A DNA stretch of 64,000 nt, from NCBI RefSeq assembly GCF_900103455.1, contig NZ_FNHI01000009.1, forward strand, positions 207,955-271,954, read 5' to 3'. Below are positions 58,449-64,000 of the stretch, piece after piece (positions within the stretch are counted from its first letter, which is position 1; every line of letters begins with the position of its first letter). The position numbers were made by a program, and so were the translations under genes. The notes beneath the pieces were generated by a model that was not told the DNA's origin, ran no database searches, and was given only the letters and a program-made list of their open reading frames with translations. The DNA comes from Streptomyces wuyuanensis (lineage in GTDB: Bacteria > Actinomycetota > Actinomycetes > Streptomycetales > Streptomycetaceae).

Positions 58449-59585
58449 GTGACCTCATCTCGTGCCCGAACGGCGGCCGCCGCTGGCTGTCTCGCCCTCG
58501 CTCTGCTGAGCGGCTGCACCGAGACGCCGAGGAAGCCCACGCCCGTGAAGCCGTCGGTCGCCACCTCCGCGCAGGAGGCGGGGGGCATGAGCAGGCTGAT
58601 CGCCGCGGCGAGGAAGGAAGGCGCGCTCAACGCGATCGCGCTCCCGCGCGACTGGGCCAACTACGGCGGCCTGATCGACGACTTCGAGAGGAAGTACGGG
58701 ATCAAGGTCACGGTCGACGATCCGCAGGCCTCCAGCCAGGACGAGATCGACGCCATCAAGCGGAGCGGCAAGCGCGCCGGCGCCCCCGACGTCATCGACC
58801 TGGGGGACACGTTCGCCCGAACCGCGGCCCGGCAGAATCTGCTCGCGCCGTACCGGGTCGTCGCGTTCGACTCGATCCCGGACACCCAGAAGGACGGTGA
58901 GGCCCGCTGGTCCAACAACTACGGCGGCTACATCTCCATCGGCTGCGACGCCAACCGCGTCGAACCCTGCCCCAGGACCTTCGCCGACCTGCTGAACCCC
59001 CGGTACAAGGGGATGGTCTCGCTCGACGGCAACCCCACCCGTTCCAACACCGCCTTCGCCGGGGTCTGGGCGGCCGCCCTCGCCAACGGGGGGTCGTTCG
59101 ACGACATCCGCCCCGGCCTCGACTTCTTCGCCGAACTCGACGACCGCGGCAACTTCAACCCGGTCGAGTCCACATCGGCCGCGGTCGAGACGGGCAGGAC
59201 CCCGATCAGCATCGACTGGGACTACGTCAACCTCGACTACGCGGACCGGTTCCGCAGCAAGGGCGTGGACTGGCAGGTCGCGATCCCCTTCGACGGCAGC
59301 TTCGCCCAGTACTACGCCCTGGCGGTCAACAGGAACGCCCCCCACCCGGCGGCGGCCCGCCTGTGGCAGGAGTACCTCTTCAGCCCGGCGGGCCAGAACC
59401 TCCGGCTCAAGGGCTACGCCCGCCCGGTCCTGATGGAGGCCATGCGCGAGGACGGCACCCTCGACGAGGCCGCCGCGGCCATGCTGCCGACGGTCGAGGG
59501 TGAGCCGCGCTTCCCCACGGACGCGCAACTGGAGAAGGCGAGGGTGACGGTCGACCTGGGCTGGGCGAAGGCCGTGGGAGGCTGA
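58449..59585 (+). CDS. ABC substrate-binding lipoprotein (extracellular solute-binding family 1)
   Basis: The 378-residue protein has a lipobox LLSGC (Cys23) and a periplasmic-binding fold like iron(III)/spermidine-binding proteins (RLIAAARKEGALNAIALPRDWANYGGLIDDFERKYG, NPRYKGMVSLDGNPTRS, AVNRNAPHPAAARLWQEYLFSPAGQ). No permease or ATPase follows. It sits 78 bp after the SpoIIE sensor gene, so it may deliver ligand to that sensor rather than to a transporter. That is inference. It starts at GTG with GGAG upstream. Confidence 0.85.
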   Translation: MTSSRARTAAAAGCLALALLSGCTETPRKPTPVKPSVATSAQEAGGMSRLIAAARKEGALNAIALPRDWANYGGLIDDFERKYGIKVTVDDPQASSQDEIDAIKRSGKRAGAPDVIDLGDTFARTAARQNLLAPYRVVAFDSIPDTQKDGEARWSNNYGGYISIGCDANRVEPCPRTFADLLNPRYKGMVSLDGNPTRSNTAFAGVWAAALANGGSFDDIRPGLDFFAELDDRGNFNPVESTSAAVETGRTPISIDWDYVNLDYADRFRSKGVDWQVAIPFDGSFAQYYALAVNRNAPHPAAARLWQEYLFSPAGQNLRLKGYARPVLMEAMREDGTLDEAAAAMLPTVEGEPRFPTDAQLEKARVTVDLGWAKAVGG

Positions 59586-59640
59586 CCGCATCCCGTTCGA
59601 CGACCCCGGGGCGTGGCGCGCGCGGTGTTCCGTCATCGCG

Positions 59641-59811
59641 TCAGGTGGATATCGCGAACTGGGGGTAGGCGAGCCACTCCCACACGTACAGGGCACGACG
59701 GGTGTCGAAGGCGACGTGGCCGCCGACCGGGCCCCGGATGCGGCGCGGTACGGGCTCGACGTGGCCGACCGGGGCGATCAGGCTCGGGTGCAGCACACTC
59801 TCGTCCGCCAT
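59641..59811 (-). pseudogene. Truncated DUF427-domain fragment
   Basis: A 56-codon frame reads MADESVLHPSLIAPVG and ARRIRGPVGG-type residues through FDTRRALYVWEWLAYPQFAI, matching the N-terminal half of DUF427 repeats, then stops. Full DUF427 proteins are about 95 residues or longer. The rest is absent downstream, so this is probably a decayed or partial gene. Confidence 0.5.
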
Positions 59812-59842
59812 CGGCGGTCACCTCGGTCCATTCGCTCCCGGG

Positions 59843-60286
59843 TCAGCGGCCGGGAAGGCGTTCGGTGATCTCCTGCAGGATCCAGCCGTTGCCGTCGGGA
59901 TCGCTGAAGGAGGCGAAGGAGCAGTAGCTGCGGCGTTCGGGGTCGGGCCCGGAGACCCGGTTCGCGGTGCCGGCGCGGTGGAACACGCCCGCGGCGTCGT
60001 GGAAGACCTCGCCGGCGTCCACTCCCCGCTCGACGAGTTCCGCGCGCGCCGCCTCGATGTCCGACACCGCCAGGTGGAGTCCCTGAGCCGATCCGGGCGC
60101 GGCATCGCTGACTCCGTTTCCGAAGATCACCGAGCAGAGGGAGCCGGGCGGGGTCATCTGGATCACACGGAAGCCGTCCTCGGTGGGGAAGTCCGCGTCC
60201 TCGCGCCAACCCAGCGCCTTGTAGAAGGCCTTGGCCCGGTCGACGTCGGCGACCGGGATCACCACGACCTCGAGCTTCATGTCCAT
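59843..60286 (-). CDS. VOC-family (glyoxalase/bleomycin-resistance) protein
   Basis: The 147-residue protein has the paired beta-alpha-beta-beta-beta VOC fold: MKLEVVVIPVADVDRAKAFYKALGW, GFRVIQMTPPGSLCSVIFG and SFSDPDGNGWILQEI. These are metal-binding enzymes or binding proteins, and the Glu in LQEI is a typical ligand. AGGAG precedes the ATG at 60286; MKLE two codons later is an alternative start. Confidence 0.9.
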   Translation of the reverse strand: MDMKLEVVVIPVADVDRAKAFYKALGWREDADFPTEDGFRVIQMTPPGSLCSVIFGNGVSDAAPGSAQGLHLAVSDIEAARAELVERGVDAGEVFHDAAGVFHRAGTANRVSGPDPERRSYCSFASFSDPDGNGWILQEITERLPGR

Positions 60287-60782
60287 GGAACGGCACTCCT
60301 TGTTCGCGCCGGGAAGCTGGGAACTGGTGCTGCACACACGGCCCGCGCGCGGCGGCGGGCGGGCGGGCATCGCCGCGAGGAACGCGGACGGGCGTCCCGC
60401 TCCGCGGGCCCGTAACGTGAAGCGGCCGGCCGTCGGTGTGCCGGTACAGGCCACACAAGTCATGATGAACCCATATCCGCGATGCCGCAGGTGCACCGGG
60501 CGCCGCCGGGGTCCCCGTACGGCCCCGGGCGGCTGCTCCTTCGCTGGCTCGCGCCGCCTGCCCGGTCACCGGCGTCCGGGACGGGTTCCGGGCCCGGCGC
60601 CGACCGCCCGCAGGAGTCCGCAACACGCTGCAACCCGGTGGCGACGGCGCATAGTACTGTTCTCGGACGTTGTGAGGACCGGACCGGACGCGCGTCGTCA
60701 GACAGCCCCACGGCAGGGCCGGTCGAGGCGCTGCCGGTTCAGCGCAACCGCGAACGCGACGGCCGTCACCCGTTGCTCCTCG
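60287..60782. other. Intergenic region
   Basis: About 495 bases between the VOC and STAS genes with only arginine/proline-rich shadow frames and no recognisable gene or hairpin. Confidence 0.5.
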
Positions 60783-61121
60783 TCACTCCACGATCGTGGC
60801 GACCGCGTCGAGCCCCGCGTGCCGCAGCGTCCGGCGGACCGCGCGCCGCGCCCCGCGGATGGTCAGCTCCGCGGGCTTCGCACGCAGGGTGGCCGCACGC
60901 AGGAGCGCGTACGCGCACGCGAGGTCGAGATGGGTGACCCCGCTCATGTCCACGACCCACTCGGCGGCCTCGGCCAGCGGGGGCGCGTCGAGGGTCTCTT
61001 CCAGTTCACGCAGGGTCGCTGCCCCGATGTCCCCGGTGAGGACCAGCTCCGCCCGATGACTGTCGTCCACCGACACGAAGATGGCCGGTTCGGCCGGCGG
61101 GGTGGTGTGTTCGGCTGCCAC
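60783..61121 (-). CDS. STAS-domain anti-sigma factor antagonist
   Basis: The 112-residue protein has a STAS fold: ELVLTGDIGAATLRELEETL, then VVDMSGVTHLDLACAYALLRAA, where the phosphorylatable Ser normally follows the D-x-S/T-G motif (DMSGV...). GTG at 61121 has AAGGAG 7 nt upstream. It could be dephosphorylated by the SpoIIE protein encoded at 55549-58371. It is followed by a long non-coding stretch. Confidence 0.82.
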   Translation of the reverse strand: MAAEHTTPPAEPAIFVSVDDSHRAELVLTGDIGAATLRELEETLDAPPLAEAAEWVVDMSGVTHLDLACAYALLRAATLRAKPAELTIRGARRAVRRTLRHAGLDAVATIVE

Positions 61122-61418
61122 GGTGAGCTCCTTCTCGGACGGCGGCACTCCGTTGCTCCTCCATCGTCGCGCCGGCGGCGGGGCCGGTCCGCGCGAGTTG
61201 CGAGGACCGGCCACAAGTTCAGCCGACGGGCGTAGTGGCGCCGCGGCGCCCTTGCGCCGCCGGAAGACCGCGACCACCGGCTGGGAGCACCCGGCGCCTC
61301 GGGCGGGCCGCCACCACCTGGCCGACACACCGGCGATGGCACGCTCACATCGGCGAAGGGGCGCTCTGCGATCGGCCGTCGATCGGGCGGCCGCACGCTC
61401 ACGAACGGGGTCGCGTGC

Positions 61419-63080
61419 TCACATCCGGTCCGGTGCCGAAACCCCCAGCAGCCGCAGCCCGTTGCCCAGCACGACCCTGCACGCGTCGGTCAGCCACAGC
61501 CGGGCCCTGGTGCGGTCGTCCGGGTCCTCGCCGTCCCGCGGCAGGACGCGGCAGGCGTCGTAGAAGCGGTGGTACGTGCCGGCCAGCTGCTCCAGGTAGT
61601 GCGCCACCCTGTGCGGCTCGCGCAGGGTCGCGGCCGCAGCCACGACCTGCGGAAACTCGGCCAGCACGCCCAGCAGGTCGACCTCCCGCGCGTGGCTGAG
61701 CAGCGAGGGGTCGAAGTCCTGCGGCGCGCCCTTCCCGATCCCGGCCGCCTCCGCCCTGCGCTGCACGGCGCACAGCCGCGTGTGCGCGTACTGGACGTAG
61801 TAGACGGGGTTGTCGTTGGACTGCCGTGTGAGCACGTCGATGTCGAGGTCGATCGTCGCGTCCACGCCGGCCCGCGCGAGCGCGTAACGGGCGGCGTCGA
61901 CGCCGACCGCTTCGACCAGGTCGTCCAGGGTCAGAACCGTGCCGGCCCGCTTGCTCATCCGCACCGGCTCCCCGTCCCTCACCAGGTTGACGAGCTGGCC
62001 GATCAGGATCTCCAGGTGCGTGTCCGGGGCGTCGCCGAAGCAGGCCGCCATGGCCCGCATCCGGCCGACGTAGCCGGCGTGGTCGGCGCCGAGCATGATG
62101 ACGACCCGCTCGAACCCCCGGGACCGCTTGTTCAGGTAGTACGCGCAGTCCGCGGTGAAGTACGTCCACGAGCCGTCGCCCTTCACCAGCACACGGTCCT
62201 TGTCGTCACCGAAGTCCGTGGTGCGCAGCCATACCGCGCCGTCGTCCTCGAAGACGTGACCGCCCTCCCGCAGCCGGGCGAGGGCGGCATCCAGGTCCCC
62301 CCGGTCGTGCAGGTCCTTCTCGTTGAAGTAGACGTCGAAGCGGGTGCCGAAGGCGACGAGCGAGGTCTTGATCTCGTCGAACATCAGCGCAGTGCCCTCC
62401 GTCCGGAAAACGGTGAGCGCCTCGGACTCCGGCAGTTCCGCCGCACGGGGTTCCCGGCGCAGCACCGCGGCGGCGATCTCCTCGATGTACGCGCCGCTGT
62501 AGCCGTCCTCGGGCGCCGGTGCCCCGTGCGCCGCGGCGAGCAGCGAGCGGGCGAACCTGTCGATCTGGACTCCGGCGTCGTTGAAGTAGTACTCCCGCGA
62601 CACGTCCGCGCCCGTCGCCTCCAGCAGCCGGGCGAGCACGTCGCCCACGACCGCCCAACGGGCACCGCCGATGTGCACCGGACCGGTGGGGTTCGCCGAG
62701 ACGAACTCCAGGTTGAGCCGCAGGCCGCCGAGCCGTTCCGTACGGCCGTAGGCGGCCCCGGCCAGGACGATGTCGCGTGCCAGGGCGCCGATCGCCGCGC
62801 TCTCCAGCGTGATGTTGAGGAAGCCGGGGCCCGCGACTTCGGCCTTCGCGACTCCGTCGGCCGCGCTCACCAGCGGGGCGAGCACCTCGGCGACGGCTCG
62901 GGCGGGCAGACCCGCGGACCGGGCGAGCCGCATGGCGACATTGGTCGAGTAGTCGCCGTGACCGCGGTGGCGGGGGCGGTCCACGCGGATCTCCCGCGGC
63001 GCCTCTCCCGAGATGCGTCCGGACTGGATGGCCTTGTGTACGCCGTCGGAGATGACGGCGGCGAGGTCTGCTGGAGTCAC
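61419..63080 (-). CDS. argS: Arginyl-tRNA synthetase
   Basis: The 553-residue protein is a class I synthetase with the actinobacterial form of the HIGH motif (NPTGPVHIGGARW), a YYFNDAGVQIDRFA motif, MLGADHAGYVGRM and RMSKRAGTVLTLDDL in place of KMSKS, with the C-terminal anticodon-binding helices. It charges tRNA-Arg. It starts with GTG at 63080. Streptomyces often have two copies; whether this is the housekeeping one cannot be told here. The cluster genes do not point to a resistance role. Confidence 0.95.
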   Translation of the reverse strand: MTPADLAAVISDGVHKAIQSGRISGEAPREIRVDRPRHRGHGDYSTNVAMRLARSAGLPARAVAEVLAPLVSAADGVAKAEVAGPGFLNITLESAAIGALARDIVLAGAAYGRTERLGGLRLNLEFVSANPTGPVHIGGARWAVVGDVLARLLEATGADVSREYYFNDAGVQIDRFARSLLAAAHGAPAPEDGYSGAYIEEIAAAVLRREPRAAELPESEALTVFRTEGTALMFDEIKTSLVAFGTRFDVYFNEKDLHDRGDLDAALARLREGGHVFEDDGAVWLRTTDFGDDKDRVLVKGDGSWTYFTADCAYYLNKRSRGFERVVIMLGADHAGYVGRMRAMAACFGDAPDTHLEILIGQLVNLVRDGEPVRMSKRAGTVLTLDDLVEAVGVDAARYALARAGVDATIDLDIDVLTRQSNDNPVYYVQYAHTRLCAVQRRAEAAGIGKGAPQDFDPSLLSHAREVDLLGVLAEFPQVVAAAATLREPHRVAHYLEQLAGTYHRFYDACRVLPRDGEDPDDRTRARLWLTDACRVVLGNGLRLLGVSAPDRM

Positions 63081-63313
63081 GGCGGCGACGCTACCGAGGC
63101 GGGCTCCGTCGGTGACACCGATTATTCGGGCGGCCCGGCCCCGACCGCGGCGGAGCTGCTCCCCCGGCCACCGGTCCCCGTCGGGGCGAGGAGAGGCGCG
63201 GGCGGTGCGCCGGCTCGGCGGCCGCCCCGTCGGACGGCGGGCCGAGGAACGTAAGGGACGAGGAACGTAAGGGACGAGGACGCCTCCGACGCCCGGCCCG
63301 AGGCCGGTTCGAG

Positions 63314-63352
63314 CCGCGACGGCCGGGCCATCGGTGGGCCCGGCCGTCGCGG
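63314..63352 (-). terminator. Terminator hairpin of the ctaD-linked transcript
   Basis: A perfect 16-bp inverted repeat (CCGCGACGGCCGGGCC and its complement) with a 7-nt loop lies 35 nt after the stop of the small membrane gene. Confidence 0.85.
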
Positions 63353-63386
63353 CGGGAGAGGCGTCTCGCGCCGATGCCGTGTCGTG

Positions 63387-63755
63387 TCAGCGGCAGGCGG
63401 CGAGGATGACGGTGGTCGTGCAGAGGGCGACGCAGGCGGCCAGGCAGGCGATTCCTCGGCACAGCACCCGGCGCCGCAGGTCCCGGTAGCGGGCCGCGTA
63501 CTGCGCCTCCAGTTCACGCGCCCTTCGCGCCACCGCCTCGAAGTGCTCCCGTGACGCCTGAATGCGGTCGGCCGTGCTGAGGCGTACGAGCTCGGCGCGT
63601 TCGGCGGCCGTGAGCCAGGGCATCCGGTCGGCGAGCCCTTCGGCGGCCGTACGGGCCGCGCTGACATGGGCGTTGGCCATCAGATAACCCTCGAGCCGGG
63701 CGAAGCCCGCCGCCATGTCGGCGCTGTCGCGGGCTCCGTCCTCCACACCGTTCAC
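63387..63755 (-). CDS. Small membrane-anchored protein next to ctaD
   Basis: The 122-residue protein is mostly helical and charged ([22 protein letters not shown]), ending in one hydrophobic segment ([18 protein letters not shown]). The GTG at 63755 overlaps the ctaD stop (GTGA), with AAGGAC upstream, so it is translated with the oxidase subunit. The family is not recognised. Confidence 0.65.
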   Translation of the reverse strand: MNGVEDGARDSADMAAGFARLEGYLMANAHVSAARTAAEGLADRMPWLTAAERAELVRLSTADRIQASREHFEAVARRARELEAQYAARYRDLRRRVLCRGIACLAACVALCTTTVILAACR

Positions 63756-64000
63756 CGGCCGTCCTTGTCGTCCCCCAGCGGGGGTGCCGCGCCCTTGCCC
63801 GGCTCGATGACGTCTCGGTAGCCGGTGACGCTCGCCTCGTCGCGCGACGCGACTTCCGGGTGGTGCAGGTCGAACGCCGGTGATTCGGACCGGATTCGGG
63901 GGAGTGTGAGGAAGTTGTGCCGCGGCGGCGGGCAGGACGTCGCCCATTCGAGCGAACGGCCGTAGCCCCACGGGTCGTCGACCTCGATCTTCTTGCCGTA
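63752..64000 (-). CDS. ctaD: Cytochrome c oxidase subunit I, 3' end
   Basis: The last 82 codons are in the window; the gene continues beyond the right edge. The sequence [18 protein letters not shown] followed by [23 protein letters not shown] is the conserved cytoplasmic tail of actinobacterial aa3-type CtaD. The subunit carries heme a, heme a3 and CuB in the membrane. Its stop overlaps the next gene's start. Confidence 0.93.
   Translation of the reverse strand, partial: YGKKIEVDDPWGYGRSLEWATSCPPPRHNFLTLPRIRSESPAFDLHHPEVASRDEASVTGYRDVIEPGKGAAPPLGDDKDGR

Noticed and set aside
61419..63080. ArgS as a resistance copy linked to a natural product
   Set aside because: No biosynthetic genes surround it and the motifs are ordinary for actinobacteria.
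1..64000. CRISPR arrays, insertion sequences, tRNA and rRNA genes
   Set aside because: No regular repeat-spacer pattern, transposase motifs or cloverleaf sequences were seen on either strand; a dedicated tRNA search was not possible.

Overview
The window is high-GC DNA with third-position G/C bias, GTG starts, ATGA/GTGA gene overlaps, a WhiB-family protein, a SARP regulator and a SpoIIE-type phosphatase. Together these point to a Streptomyces (or very close) chromosome. No tRNA, rRNA, IS element or CRISPR array was seen.

Region 1 (1-20.5 kb) is a RiPP biosynthetic gene cluster. A 58-residue precursor peptide (2256-2432, +) carries a core in which 20 of 21 residues are Ser, Thr or Cys. Running the other way is one tightly packed reverse-strand operon: SARP activator, F-type ThiF-like leader-binding protein, YcaO cyclodehydratase, SagB-type azole dehydrogenase, LanB-type glutamylation protein, SpaB_C-type protein, membrane M50 metallopeptidase with a PqqD-like N-terminus, ABC ATPase, ABC permease and a second YcaO protein. 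Beyond the precursor lie an M20D amidohydrolase and a tiny partner gene. The set predicts Ser/Thr/Cys cyclisation to azol(in)es, oxidation, tRNA-Glu-dependent dehydration, leader removal and export. There is only one SpaB_C protein and no recognisable separate pyridine synthase, so a linear, goadsporin-like azole/dehydroamino acid peptide is at least as likely as a macrocyclic thiopeptide. Two GTGTCAG heptamers exactly 11 bp apart upstream of the precursor fit a SARP operator.

Region 2 (21-29 kb) holds an azoreductase, a MarR regulator, a DoxX-like membrane protein, a PaoABC-type molybdenum aldehyde oxidoreductase operon and an XRE-type regulator.

Region 3 (28-43.5 kb) is a redox island: several SDRs, an alpha/beta hydrolase, an acyl-CoA-dehydrogenase-fold flavoprotein and many one-component regulators (TetR x2, AraC, IclR remnant, HxlR, LuxR-type). 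Its centre is a mirror-image pair of two-flavin systems. A split LLM + FAD-oxidase operon lies under an HxlR divergon, and a natural LLM-FAD fusion lies under a TetR divergon. Near 35.24 kb both an IclR gene and a divergent SDR gene have lost their 5' ends at one point, which looks like a deletion scar.

Region 4 (43.5-64 kb) is more ordinary chromosome: a large secreted S8 protease, a class V aminotransferase, an SMI1/KNR4 protein, a frameshifted small membrane gene, a DUF1275 protein, a WhiB-family protein, a lipoprotein, a SpoIIE phosphatase with a neighbouring binding lipoprotein, a DUF427 remnant, a VOC protein, a STAS protein, an arginyl-tRNA synthetase and the 3' end of ctaD at the right edge.
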